DNA of 43,892 nt. Source: Bacilli bacterium. Lineage in GTDB: Bacteria > Bacillota_I > Bacilli_A > RFN20 > CAG-826. The DNA is taken from NCBI GenBank assembly GCA_017540455.1, contig JAFYAZ010000004.1, forward strand, positions 1-43,892. The letters are read 5' to 3'. The notes under the pieces were generated by a model, which worked only from the letters and a program-made list of their open reading frames with translations, searched no databases and was not told the origin of the DNA. A program made the position numbers and the translations under genes. Below, in pieces: positions 16,113 through 25,544 of the stretch (within the stretch, counting starts at the first letter, position 1; each line of letters begins with the position of its first letter).

Positions 16113-17289
16113 CCTTCTTATCGAACTCGAGGCCGTCCTCGAGTTTTTTCCATTTGCTGTAGATGAAATAATCACCCATCGCGTCGGCGTATCCTTTAGG
16201 ATATGAGCCTTCCATGCAAATGTGATCGGCGTATTTCTCCTTGAGTTCTTCAAGGTTGTTTTTGTAATTGAGTTTGTTCTTTCTCGAGGTTGAAAGAGCG
16301 TAGTACTTCTCCCCTGTCATATCCTGACGGTTCTCGTTATAGGCGATCACGTCAGCGTAGATCTCGTAGCAAGAAAGCGAATTAGCGAAGTTGATGAGGT
16401 CTGGGGTATTTCCTCCAGCTGGCCTCATGTTGCACTCAAGGCCATAGATGCCGTCTTTGGTGACGAAGAATTCGATATGGAAGAACCTCTTCTTGATGCC
16501 GAAGGACTTGATGACCTTCCTTCCCATCTCATCGAATTCTTTGGTGTCGAATAACTCCGATGGAAGGGAGATTGGGTTGTTATAGTAGCAATCGTCTTCG
16601 TTGTACTGCACCATCTCAGCGGTTGGGGTATCGAAGATATCGGTCGTCGAGAAGACGACGTTGCTGTCGTTGTCGCAGATGCCGTCATAAGAGACGATCG
16701 TGCCTTCGATGTATTCTTCCATGATGTAGGTCTCGCCAAGTCGCTTGGCTAAGAACTTCTCCATGGCTTGCTCATCTTCGAGTTTGAAGGAATCGGAAGC
16801 GCCGACACCGACGTTAGGCTTAACGAAAAGCGGCCATCCGACTTTAGAGGCGAATTCCTTCGCTTTGGCTAAATCATCTGGTCCATTGACGAGGATGTAG
16901 CGCATGGTCTTCACCCCGGCGTCCTGGAAGCAGGCTTTCATTGCGCTTTTGGCTTTGATCTTGAGCATGTCGCCTGGGAGGAAGCCATTTTCGACCATCA
17001 TGTCTTTGCGGAGCTTCGCATCCTCTTGGAGCCACCACTCATTGTTGCTCTCAAGGTAGTCGATTGGGCCGTAGTTCTTTTCGTAGTAACGGCAGACATC
17101 GAGCATGTTGCTATAGACCGACATATCATGGACTTGCATGTATTCGGTCAAGTTGGCCTTCAAAGAATCGTTCAATGAAGAATATGGAGCGTCTCCGATG
17201 CCTAAAACCCTGATGCCTCTTTTGTTCAAAGACTCAACGAAGTGGAAGTAGCAATCTGGGAAGTTCGGAGAGATAAAAATAAAGTTCAT
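16096..17289 (-). CDS. ATP-grasp carboxylate-amine/thiol ligase of unknown substrate
   Basis: A 397-residue cytoplasmic enzyme with the ATP-grasp layout: N-terminal Rossmann-like pre-domain (MNFIFISPNFPDCYFHF), then the lysine-bearing strand GWPLFVKPNVGVGASDSF, the adenine-contact segment YIMEEYIEG, and the metal-binding ExN (GLECNMRPAGGNTPDLIN). Such enzymes make an acyl-phosphate and join it to an amine or thiol. The substrate cannot be told: no peptide or cofactor genes are adjacent, only the ATP synthase operon upstream and a convergent lipoprotein. The start ATG has no Shine-Dalgarno; TACAAT is six bases upstream, predicting a leaderless mRNA. Confidence 0.85.
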   Translation of the reverse strand: MNFIFISPNFPDCYFHFVESLNKRGIRVLGIGDAPYSSLNDSLKANLTEYMQVHDMSVYSNMLDVCRYYEKNYGPIDYLESNNEWWLQEDAKLRKDMMVENGFLPGDMLKIKAKSAMKACFQDAGVKTMRYILVNGPDDLAKAKEFASKVGWPLFVKPNVGVGASDSFKLEDEQAMEKFLAKRLGETYIMEEYIEGTIVSYDGICDNDSNVVFSTTDIFDTPTAEMVQYNEDDCYYNNPISLPSELFDTKEFDEMGRKVIKSFGIKKRFFHIEFFVTKDGIYGLECNMRPAGGNTPDLINFANSLSCYEIYADVIAYNENRQDMTGEKYYALSTSRKNKLNYKNNLEELKEKYADHICMEGSYPKGYADAMGDYFIYSKWKKLEDGLEFDKKVREKN

Positions 17290-17295
17290 AAGGAC

Positions 17296-17301
17296 ATTGT
17301 A
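17296..17301 (-). promoter_or_regulatory. Leaderless-type -10 box of the ATP-grasp gene
   Basis: TACAAT on the minus strand is six bases from the ATG at 17287-17289, placing the predicted transcription start on the A of the start codon. No good -35 is seen. No hairpin terminator is visible between atpC and this gene, so read-through is also possible. Confidence 0.5.
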
Positions 17302-17365
17302 AAAGAAAAAATTACGATTTCTTTATGAAACCTCTTACATTGAAAAAATATTTGTTTTGCGGGGG

Positions 17366-17718
17366 TTATTGCTTGAGTTTGGCTGAGGCGACTTTGACGT
17401 CTTCCTCATCTTTTTCAAGGGTGAGAGGCCTGCCTTGAATGAGCTTGAGGGCCTCTTCTTCGGAGTCCGCCGGAAGGGCGGTCTCACTTAGTACGACGAT
17501 CTGGTCGTCAGGTTTGACTTCCACCGCTCCATGCCACAAAGCGAAAAACTCGCTTCTGCCATGCGACGTGATTTTGCAAACGCCCGTTGGCCTAAGCTCG
17601 CCGACGACTGGGGTGTATCCCCTCATGATGCCCATAGGGCCTCTTGTGGTTGGGAGATAGACCTCGTCGCACTCGCCTTCGTAGGCGATTCCGTTTGGGG
17701 TGAGGATGAGAAGTTCCA

Positions 17719-17719
<1 letters not shown>
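17366..17719 (-). CDS. atpC: ATP synthase epsilon subunit, short form
   Basis: The central-stalk subunit of F1. The N-terminal beta-sandwich is complete (ELLILTPNGIAYEGE, GPMGIMRGYTPVVGEL, about residues 1-83). The chain has only 117 residues; usual epsilon subunits have 130-140 with two C-terminal helices that can insert and inhibit ATP hydrolysis. Here about one helix plus a charged tail remains, so inhibition is probably weak. It is the last atp gene and its start overlaps the atpD stop by one base. Confidence 0.93.
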
Positions 17720-19152
<1,433 letters not shown>

Positions 19153-20013
19153 TTATTCGTGGGCATTTGCCCCGCCCACCACTTCGGTGATTTCCTGAGT
19201 GATGGCGTTTTGTCTGGCTTTGTTGTATTCGATGTTGAGTTTCTCAAGTAACTCATCCGCGTTGTCGTTGGCGTTATCCATCGCCGTTCTTCTTGAGGCT
19301 TGTTCGCTTAGCTCGCTCTCGAGCAGGCGTCCGTAGAGCACGCTTGTGAGGTAATCAGGCATCAGCGAATGGATAAGGGTCCTAGGCTCCTCGTCGAAGA
19401 TCGGAGGGCAGAAGGATTCGTTCTTCCACTTCTTCGGGGTGATTTGGACCGGAAGGAACTGGAAGGTGAGCGGGGTGAAGGTTATTGAGTTGATGTAATG
19501 GGTGAAGATGATGCAGATGTTTTTGTACTTCCTGCTATTGAATTCATCCTTGAGTTTGAGACAGAAGGAACGGAGCTTCTCCATATCGAGATCGAGGTCC
19601 ACTTCCATAAAATCCCTGACAATATTGAGGTATTTTTCATTTCTCTCGTAGTGATGGATGGCTTTTGAACCAATCGGAACGATGTAGTCCGTAGGCTTAA
19701 TCATCGCGTCAGCGTACTTGAAGAGATTGCTGTTATAGGCACCGCATAGACCCATATTTGAGGAGATGACGATATAGAGGGTTGGGAGGTCGCCTTTGTT
19801 GAGGCAGCCATAGTGAGACATCGTCTCTTTGTCGTGGCTAAAAAGCATCGCCATGAGGTTCTGGTATTCTTCGATGTAGAAGTTGCTCTTCTCAAAGGCA
19901 TCCTTGAGACGTTTGGTTTTGACCGTGGCGATGAGTTCCATCGCCTTGGTGGTCTTCTCCGTCCCTTGGATGGCTAAGATCCTATGTTTGGTTTTGCTTA
20001 ATGAGCCAGGCAT
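19153..20013 (-). CDS. atpG: ATP synthase gamma subunit
   Basis: The central shaft of F1, 286 residues. The N-terminal helix (about 1-55; RILAIQGTEKTTKAMELIA is the usual contact block) and the C-terminal helix (RRTAMDNANDNADELLEKL, then ITQEITEVVGGANA) form the coiled coil that turns in the alpha/beta ring. The middle region (about 90-200) is more divergent than in model species. It lies two bases after the atpA stop. Confidence 0.95.
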   Translation of the reverse strand: MPGSLSKTKHRILAIQGTEKTTKAMELIATVKTKRLKDAFEKSNFYIEEYQNLMAMLFSHDKETMSHYGCLNKGDLPTLYIVISSNMGLCGAYNSNLFKYADAMIKPTDYIVPIGSKAIHHYERNEKYLNIVRDFMEVDLDLDMEKLRSFCLKLKDEFNSRKYKNICIIFTHYINSITFTPLTFQFLPVQITPKKWKNESFCPPIFDEEPRTLIHSLMPDYLTSVLYGRLLESELSEQASRRTAMDNANDNADELLEKLNIEYNKARQNAITQEITEVVGGANAHE

Positions 20014-20015
20014 CC

Positions 20016-21542
20016 TTACTTAGTCTCTCCCTTTTTGAGTTCGTAGGTTTTCTTGTATTCCTTGATGGCTTCGGCGAGTTTGTTCGTAAGTTCATCATTG
20101 AAGGCTTTCTTTTCGGTGAGTTCGTCGATGATTTCCTTATGTGAATCCTCGATGTACTGATACATCTCAGAAAGGAATGGGTTGACCTCTGGAAGAGAGA
20201 GGTCATCGAGGAACTTTCTGTTGACCGCGAAGAGTTCGATGATCTCGCGGATCATGTTCATTGGGGCCCAGTTGACTTGCTTGAGGGCTTCGGTGACGAC
20301 CGCACCATGGGTGAGGATACGCTTGGTCTCGGCGTCGAGATCACTTCCAAACTGTGAGAAGCTAAGGTTCTCACGGTAGTTGGCAAGCTCGATCTTTAAG
20401 GATGAGGCGACTTGCTTCATGGCTTTGATCTGAGCGCTGGAGCCAACACGGCTGACGGAAAGACCGGAATCGACAGCAGGACGCTGGCCGGAAGCGAAGA
20501 AGTCGCTCACTAAGAAGATCTGACCATCGGTGATGGAAATGATGTTCGTTGGGATGTAGGCGCTGATATCGCCAGCCTGGGTCTCAACGATTGGCAAAGC
20601 GGTGATGGAGCCACCGCCATAGTCTTTGGAGAGTTTGCAAGCTCTCTCTAAAAGTCTGCTATGGAGATAGAAGATGTCGCCTGGATAGGCTTCACGTCCT
20701 GGGGCTCTTCTCAAGAGAAGAGAGAGGGCGCGGTATGCGACGGCGTGTTTGCTTAAATCATCGAAAACAATGAGGACGTCCTCACCGTTTTCCATCCATT
20801 CCTCAGCCATGGCCATGCCCGCGAATGGGGCGACATATTGCTGAGGGGCTGGCTCGGAGGCGCTTGCGTTGATGACGGTGACGTAATCGAAGCAGCCTCT
20901 GGCTTTGAGTTTGGCGACGATTCCGGCGACGGTTGAGTTCTTCTGGCCGATCGCGACATAGACGCACTTAACGTTCTTGCCTTTCTGATTCACGATGGTG
21001 TCGATGGCAATGGAGGTCTTGCCAGTCTGACGGTCGCCGATGATGAGCTCACGCTGACCACGGCCGATCGGAATCATGGAATCGATGGCTTTGATGCCGG
21101 TTTCGAGAGGGGTATTGACGGATTTTCTGGTCATGACGCCAGGAGCGATTCTTTCAATTGGACGCGTTTTTGCATAGGATATTGGTCCAACTTCGTCTAA
21201 AGGAAGGCCTAAAGGAGAGACGACTCTTCCTAGTAATCCATCCCCTACTGGGACCTCAACGACCTTGTGGGTGCGTTTGACGGTATCGCCTTCTTTGATT
21301 TGCCTATCGCTTCCTAAAAGGACGGCGCCGACATCATCGAGGTTGAGGTTCATGACCATGCCATAGACGTCATTAGGGAAAAGAAGAAGCTCGCCGAGCA
21401 TGGCGTTCTTTAGACCATAGATGGTCGCGATGCCATCGCCAACAGCGATGACGGTGCCTACGTCGCTGCTCTCGACAAGGTTCTCATATCCCTTGATCTG
21501 CTCCTTGATGAGAGAGCTTATCTCACTTGGATTAAGTTTCAT
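20016..21542 (-). CDS. atpA: ATP synthase alpha subunit
   Basis: The non-catalytic nucleotide-binding subunit of F1, 508 residues. Walker [15 protein letters not shown] near residue 170 and the blocks [10 protein letters not shown] and [18 protein letters not shown] are canonical. The start [20 protein letters not shown] is family-typical, with an AGGA-type ribosome site. The standard position after atpH is kept. Confidence 0.98.
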   Translation of the reverse strand: MKLNPSEISSLIKEQIKGYENLVESSDVGTVIAVGDGIATIYGLKNAMLGELLLFPNDVYGMVMNLNLDDVGAVLLGSDRQIKEGDTVKRTHKVVEVPVGDGLLGRVVSPLGLPLDEVGPISYAKTRPIERIAPGVMTRKSVNTPLETGIKAIDSMIPIGRGQRELIIGDRQTGKTSIAIDTIVNQKGKNVKCVYVAIGQKNSTVAGIVAKLKARGCFDYVTVINASASEPAPQQYVAPFAGMAMAEEWMENGEDVLIVFDDLSKHAVAYRALSLLLRRAPGREAYPGDIFYLHSRLLERACKLSKDYGGGSITALPIVETQAGDISAYIPTNIISITDGQIFLVSDFFASGQRPAVDSGLSVSRVGSSAQIKAMKQVASSLKIELANYRENLSFSQFGSDLDAETKRILTHGAVVTEALKQVNWAPMNMIREIIELFAVNRKFLDDLSLPEVNPFLSEMYQYIEDSHKEIIDELTEKKAFNDELTNKLAEAIKEYKKTYELKKGETK

Positions 21543-21554
21543 ATCTTTCCTCCG

Positions 21555-22091
21555 TCAGTTTTTGAGAAGATTGCTACGCAAACGCTCAATCTTCCCAAGG
21601 ATGGTCCCGTCAAAGACTTTGTCATCCACATATACTTTCACGCCGCCGATAAGACGATGGTCGACGTGGTTTTCGAGCTCAACCTTCGAGGAGAGTCTCT
21701 CTCCGATTGATTTCTCGATTTTTTTGATTTCAGCTGCAGAGAGTTTCTCCGCCGAATAGACGATTCCTTCCTTGATGCCGCTAAACTCATTGCAAAGGTT
21801 ATTGAATGAGGAAGCGATGGCCTCGAAATGGATGATCTCATGCTTCAGCATCAAGAGTTTCAAGAAAGCCGGAATCTCTTTGTTTGCTAATCCCCCAAAG
21901 ACCTTGTCGACGAGGGCGTTAAGCGATTCCTCAGGTAACGAATATGAGGAAAGGGTTTCCAAAAGCTCAGGGTTATCCCTGAAGAGAGCAAGAACTTCCT
22001 TCATTTCCTCTTGGAAAGAAGACACCTTCTTCTTCTCTAAAGCCAGCTCATAAAGGCCAGCCGCGTATGCGTTTGCTTCCGCTCCCCTCAT
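21555..22091 (-). CDS. atpH: ATP synthase delta subunit
   Basis: The peripheral-stalk subunit connecting the b subunits to the top of F1. The 178-residue chain is helical at the N-terminus (AYAAGLYELALEKKKVSSF). The conserved C-terminal block reads DHRLIGGVKVYVDDKVFDGTI at about 146-166, matching the family's (L)IGG(V/I) motif region. It starts nine bases after the atpF stop. Confidence 0.95.
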   Translation of the reverse strand: MRGAEANAYAAGLYELALEKKKVSSFQEEMKEVLALFRDNPELLETLSSYSLPEESLNALVDKVFGGLANKEIPAFLKLLMLKHEIIHFEAIASSFNNLCNEFSGIKEGIVYSAEKLSAAEIKKIEKSIGERLSSKVELENHVDHRLIGGVKVYVDDKVFDGTILGKIERLRSNLLKN

Positions 22092-22100
22092 TTATTCTCC

Positions 22101-22649
22101 TTATTCGTCCACGCTGTCGACGAATTCATCGACGAGTTTGGCGTTATCCTCTTTGTTCACTTCACGGCCAAGGACGGCTTTCGAGGCATCAAGGGCGACA
22201 TTGACGATTTCTTCTCTGATGGCGCGACGTGATTTCTCTTCGGCCTGAGCGATGGCTTCATCGGCCGCTCTTTGGCGGGCCTCGGCTTGCTCATTGGCGT
22301 TTTTGATGATGCTTTCGGCGCTAACTTCGGCGTCGCTTTTGGCTTTGGCGATGATATCCCCTGCCTCTTTGCGGGCCTTGGAAATCATGACATCGCTTTC
22401 GGCGACTTTCTTTTCATACATGGCTTTGGAAGTCTCGCTGTCGCGAATGTTCTTCTCCACGTAGTTCTTTCTGGCGTCGAGGTATTTCTTCACCGGCTTA
22501 TAGGCGATGAAATAAAGGAACACGAAAAGGACGATTAACGCGAGGAGGTTGATGAGCAAGCTCCAAAAGTTAGGGAAGAGTTTGTTCAAAAAGTCCTCAG
22601 CGGTAAAGGGAGGCGCAGAATCGTATACTTTGATTCTTAGTCCGTTCAT
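22101..22649 (-). CDS. atpF: ATP synthase b subunit
   Basis: The peripheral-stalk subunit of Fo, 182 residues. One N-terminal membrane helix (about 27-52, NFWSLLINLLALIVLFVFLY) is followed by YKPVKKYLDAR and a long charged Ala/Glu/Lys-rich coiled coil that dimerises. There is one b gene, so a homodimer is expected. It lies between atpE and atpH. Confidence 0.95.
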   Translation of the reverse strand: MNGLRIKVYDSAPPFTAEDFLNKLFPNFWSLLINLLALIVLFVFLYFIAYKPVKKYLDARKNYVEKNIRDSETSKAMYEKKVAESDVMISKARKEAGDIIAKAKSDAEVSAESIIKNANEQAEARQRAADEAIAQAEEKSRRAIREEIVNVALDASKAVLGREVNKEDNAKLVDEFVDSVDE

Positions 22650-22666
22650 CCTAAAAGGTCCCTTGC

Positions 22667-22921
22667 TTAGATAGCGGCGTTAAGAGCTGGAAGACCCATC
22701 AAGAAGATGATGAGAATGGCGACGACGAGAGCGTAGATGGCGGTTGACTCATCAAGAGCAACGGCGACGATCATGTTCGAACGAAGTTTGTCAGCCATTT
22801 CTGGGTTTCTGACCATACCGTCGATGGAGTGGCAGCAGATTAAGCCCTCACCGATGGCGGAGAGGCAGCCCATGCCAACAGCGATGGCGGCTGCGATTGC
22901 ACATAAACCAGCATTGATCAT
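22667..22921 (-). CDS. atpE: ATP synthase c subunit with a two-carboxylate ion site
   Basis: An 84-residue hairpin of two membrane helices that forms the rotor ring of Fo. The polar loop RNPE lies at 38-41. On the outer helix the ion site reads E58-S59-T60 with Tyr63, the same ESTxxY pattern as the Na+-binding c subunit of Ilyobacter tartaricus (E65, S66, Y70). On the inner helix the position matching its Gln32 is Glu25 (IGEGL). A Glu/Glu pair plus Ser and Tyr resembles the two-carboxylate Na+ rotor described for Fusobacterium nucleatum. Na+ coupling is inferred from these residues and not proven. Confidence 0.93.
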   Translation of the reverse strand: MINAGLCAIAAAIAVGMGCLSAIGEGLICCHSIDGMVRNPEMADKLRSNMIVAVALDESTAIYALVVAILIIFLMGLPALNAAI

Positions 22922-22955
22922 AATTTTTCCTCCTTATGAATTGTTGGTATTGACC

Positions 22956-23855
22956 TTATCCTTCGATCACTAACGGCCTATTCTCGCTAAGAGGAAGAGC
23001 CTCTTCCTTCTTTTCAGGCGAGGCGGCAGGCATTTCTTGCGAAATCCAAATGGCCGAAAGCGATGAGAAAACCAGGGTTTGGATGAACCCCGAGAATAAG
23101 GAGAAGTAAGAATTGAGGACGCCGACAGGGAATGGGGCGAGGAAGACGCTCGTCCAGCCTGGGTTGTTCCAGAAAGATGAGGTACCGATGGTGCCGACCA
23201 CTCCAAAGGCGTCGAAGATTCCGCTGGATGCGGAGCTAAGAGCCCATTGGACCAAGCCGACAAGGATGGTACCCGATAAGCAGTTGCCGAATAGACGCAT
23301 CGTGGTTGAGACGATTGGCGCCCACATGGTGATGAGGTTGACAGGGAGGAAGACGAAGATTGGCTCCACATAGCGATGGAAGTAACCAAGCTTCGAATAC
23401 TTGAGTCCCTGGAATTGGATGATCGCGAACATGATGATGGCAAGGCAAAGAGGGCAGGCCAGCCAATCAACAAGGCTTGGAAGTCCGAAGAGGGAAATGT
23501 TGAAGCCGATGAATAGATAGGCGAAAAGGGTCCAGAAATAGCCACCCCAACTGACATGGGTTTCGCCCATGTTCGAGGAAGCGAAGTTGTTGCACATGTT
23601 GTAATAGAGCTCCGCGAAGAACATGATGCCCTTCGGTTTTTGGAGATACTCTTTGCGCTTAAGGGCGATTCTTGCCCTGATGCCCACCACAATGCCGATG
23701 ACGGCAAGGATGGCCATAACGAAAAGCGAGCTCACCAATGGTGCGTCTATGGAAGCCCAGCCATCCCAATGGAACATCGATTCCACTTTGTCGCTAAAAG
23801 AATGGGATGTTGCGCTGGTGACTCTTTCTAAGGTTAGGACGCTTAACGAATTCAC
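22956..23855 (-). CDS. atpB: ATP synthase a subunit
   Basis: The membrane stator of Fo that holds the ion half-channels, 299 residues with about six helices. The essential arginine is in TTMRLFGNCLSGTILVG (about residues 186-202). The C-terminal helix is TLVFSSLSAIWISQE, followed by an extra soluble tail of roughly 25 residues (PAASPEKKEEALPL) not usual in the family. The start overlaps the upstream atpI-like stop by four bases. Confidence 0.95.
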   Translation of the reverse strand: MNSLSVLTLERVTSATSHSFSDKVESMFHWDGWASIDAPLVSSLFVMAILAVIGIVVGIRARIALKRKEYLQKPKGIMFFAELYYNMCNNFASSNMGETHVSWGGYFWTLFAYLFIGFNISLFGLPSLVDWLACPLCLAIIMFAIIQFQGLKYSKLGYFHRYVEPIFVFLPVNLITMWAPIVSTTMRLFGNCLSGTILVGLVQWALSSASSGIFDAFGVVGTIGTSSFWNNPGWTSVFLAPFPVGVLNSYFSLFSGFIQTLVFSSLSAIWISQEMPAASPEKKEEALPLSENRPLVIEG

Positions 23856-24283
23856 CTGACGGCCCTCTTGGACTTAAGCCCGCGGATAACAAGGAGGACC
23901 TGGATTGGGAGAAGCCCGACGAAGGTCATCCAGAAATTGAACATATCAAAACCACCGAACCAATCGGTCCAGGTGCAAATGGCGCCGATAACGAGAACGG
24001 CGATATAGATGAGGAATCTCAAAGCGACGTAGAGAATGATCTTGGTTGGCCTTGGGTTTGGCTCCTCTTCCGTTGGGAGAAGGGCTTCGCTCATCTTGAT
24101 GATGGTGAAGAAGGAAAGGATCTCGGCGAGAGTGCCTAAAAGCCAGCCCATCGGATAGGAATAGCCTTTGTCCTCGTAGAAGAAGAAAAATGGGCAAAGT
24201 CCGATGAAGCCAACTACGCCGATGACTATGAGCCAGAAGAGGGTTCTCTGGTGTTCGTTTAATTTGAGATATTTTTCTACCAT
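23852..24283 (-). CDS. AtpI-like membrane protein at the head of the atp operon
   Basis: A 143-residue protein with four membrane helices (about 15-36, 44-66, 82-103 and 112-134). It occupies the atpI position before atpB. AtpI helps assembly of the c ring or Mg2+ handling in some species. Sequence similarity to AtpI is weak by eye, so the call rests mainly on position and topology. It is the first gene of the operon and overlaps atpB by four bases. Confidence 0.65.
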   Translation of the reverse strand: MVEKYLKLNEHQRTLFWLIVIGVVGFIGLCPFFFFYEDKGYSYPMGWLLGTLAEILSFFTIIKMSEALLPTEEEPNPRPTKIILYVALRFLIYIAVLVIGAICTWTDWFGGFDMFNFWMTFVGLLPIQVLLVIRGLKSKRAVR

Positions 24284-24308
24284 ATTTCCAAAAAGGGGAT
24301 ATTGAACT

Positions 24309-24335
24309 AGTATACTTTACTTCCCTAATAGGGAA
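24309..24335 (-). promoter_or_regulatory. atp operon promoter with a perfect palindrome
   Basis: TATACT on the minus strand (24309-24314) is the likely -10. Bases 24321-24335 form a perfect 7+1+7 palindrome, TTCCCTA-A-TAGGGAA, lying over the spacer and -35 region. No good -35 is present. The arrangement suits repressor or activator binding at the ATP synthase promoter. No regulator is known to me for this site. Confidence 0.55.
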
Positions 24336-24342
24336 AATGCCA

Positions 24343-24397
24343 CAAAAAAAGAGAGGCTATTTCTTGGTTTCCTAACTAAGAAATACGACCTTCTCTT
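24343..24397 (-). terminator. Terminator of the glpK-addB-addA-DUF5677 operon
   Basis: The minus strand forms AGAGAAGG-TCG-TATTTCTT, a loop, then AAGAAATA-G-CCTCTCT followed by seven T. There is a small internal bulge. It begins at the stop codon of the 24397-25539 gene. Confidence 0.75.
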
Positions 24398-25539
24398 TAC
24401 TTTTCGTCTTTTTCAGCCGAGCCTGACTTGACCATTCCGTCTAATCTGGCTTTTTCGAACTTGTAGCAGGAAAGGAGTTCTCCGTAGTAGAGACTTTGCA
24501 TCTGGAGGTACTGTTTTTGGGCCTCTTCTGGGATGTTTGCGAAGTAGAGTGTCTTGAAGATCTTCTCGAGTCTGAAGAATGATTCGTAGAGATTGAGGAT
24601 GGTGACGAGGTAGAAATAGGTCTTACGGCTGTAGATGAGAAGAGGCGAGGAATGGGCGATCTCGCTCGACATCTCATAGACCTTTGAGTATTGGCGGAGG
24701 TTGGCGCATCTTTCAACGCCGTCGCGGAAATTGAATTTGAAGTCTGGAATTCTGCCCATCTTCACATCCAGAATCGCGGAGAGCCAACCATATTCGATGA
24801 AACGCTTCATGTCCTTCGATTTGAGGTCGTTCTCTTTCATGCCTTCTTTGATGGAGGCGAAGACTTGATCGGTTTCTTCTTTGGAGGAGAGACCGCCGCG
24901 GAAGGCCACCGCATATTTCATGTGGGCGACATAGGCGTCCATTACTGGCTTGCCATAAGAGACCAAAACCTGAAGGATGCATTCATTCTCATGAAGGGTC
25001 CTCCAAGTGGAAAAGGCCTCGGTTTCGTAGCCGTTTTCTAAAAGATTGACGATGCATTGGGCCATCGAAAAGCCCTTCTTCATGACATCGATGACGAGGG
25101 TCTCATTTGGGTTACCCTGTGGGTAGCGGGAGAGCATGCCAAGGACGAAGTTGAGATATAGGGTAAGGGTTGAGATAGTTGGGGTGAAACGGTTCGAGAA
25201 GTTTTGGTTGCGGTAGGCCAAATGCTCATTCATGTAATATTTGTCGAGAGTAAGCGAAAGAAGGAGCTGCTCATACTTCTCATCTTTGATGAGTTCGGCC
25301 TCTTTCTTCTCTGGATGGGTGATGAGATAGAAGGAATGCTCATTGACGAGATAAAGAAGAACCTGGAGAGGGTTGAGGTTCATTTTGCTGACGAAAGAAG
25401 ACTCCTCTTTGATGGCGTCATCTGACTCTAAAGAGTCAAGGAAGGCCTGATAGAGAAAGTCGAAGTTCAGACTCTTTGGGGCGTGAATGGTCTCAAGGAG
25501 CTGCGCGAAGTTTTCTTTCGTGATCTTGTTCTCTGGCAT
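24397..25539 (-). CDS. DUF5677-like helical protein of unknown function
   Basis: A 380-residue, largely helical cytoplasmic protein. The block AFSTWRTLHENECILQVLV (about 177-195) and a later YEMSSEIAHSSP (about 290-301) resemble the Arg/Glu and Ser/His signatures of DUF5677-type proteins, found in many bacteria without known function. No membrane segment, nuclease or nucleotide motif is evident. It starts five bases after addA, so it is probably cotranscribed with addBA. A TAGAAT seven bases before the ATG lies inside the addA stop region and may be chance. Confidence 0.65.
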   Translation of the reverse strand: MPENKITKENFAQLLETIHAPKSLNFDFLYQAFLDSLESDDAIKEESSFVSKMNLNPLQVLLYLVNEHSFYLITHPEKKEAELIKDEKYEQLLLSLTLDKYYMNEHLAYRNQNFSNRFTPTISTLTLYLNFVLGMLSRYPQGNPNETLVIDVMKKGFSMAQCIVNLLENGYETEAFSTWRTLHENECILQVLVSYGKPVMDAYVAHMKYAVAFRGGLSSKEETDQVFASIKEGMKENDLKSKDMKRFIEYGWLSAILDVKMGRIPDFKFNFRDGVERCANLRQYSKVYEMSSEIAHSSPLLIYSRKTYFYLVTILNLYESFFRLEKIFKTLYFANIPEEAQKQYLQMQSLYYGELLSCYKFEKARLDGMVKSGSAEKDEK

Positions 25540-25544
25540 ATGGA

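Noticed and set aside
22970-23707. 245-residue minus-strand frame over atpB
   Set aside because: A frame-shifted shadow of subunit a with Ser-rich nonsense composition.
24311-24316. TATACT on the plus strand as a promoter toward the DUF5677-like gene region
   Set aside because: AGTATACT is self-complementary, and no plus-strand gene lies downstream; the minus-strand reading serves atp.
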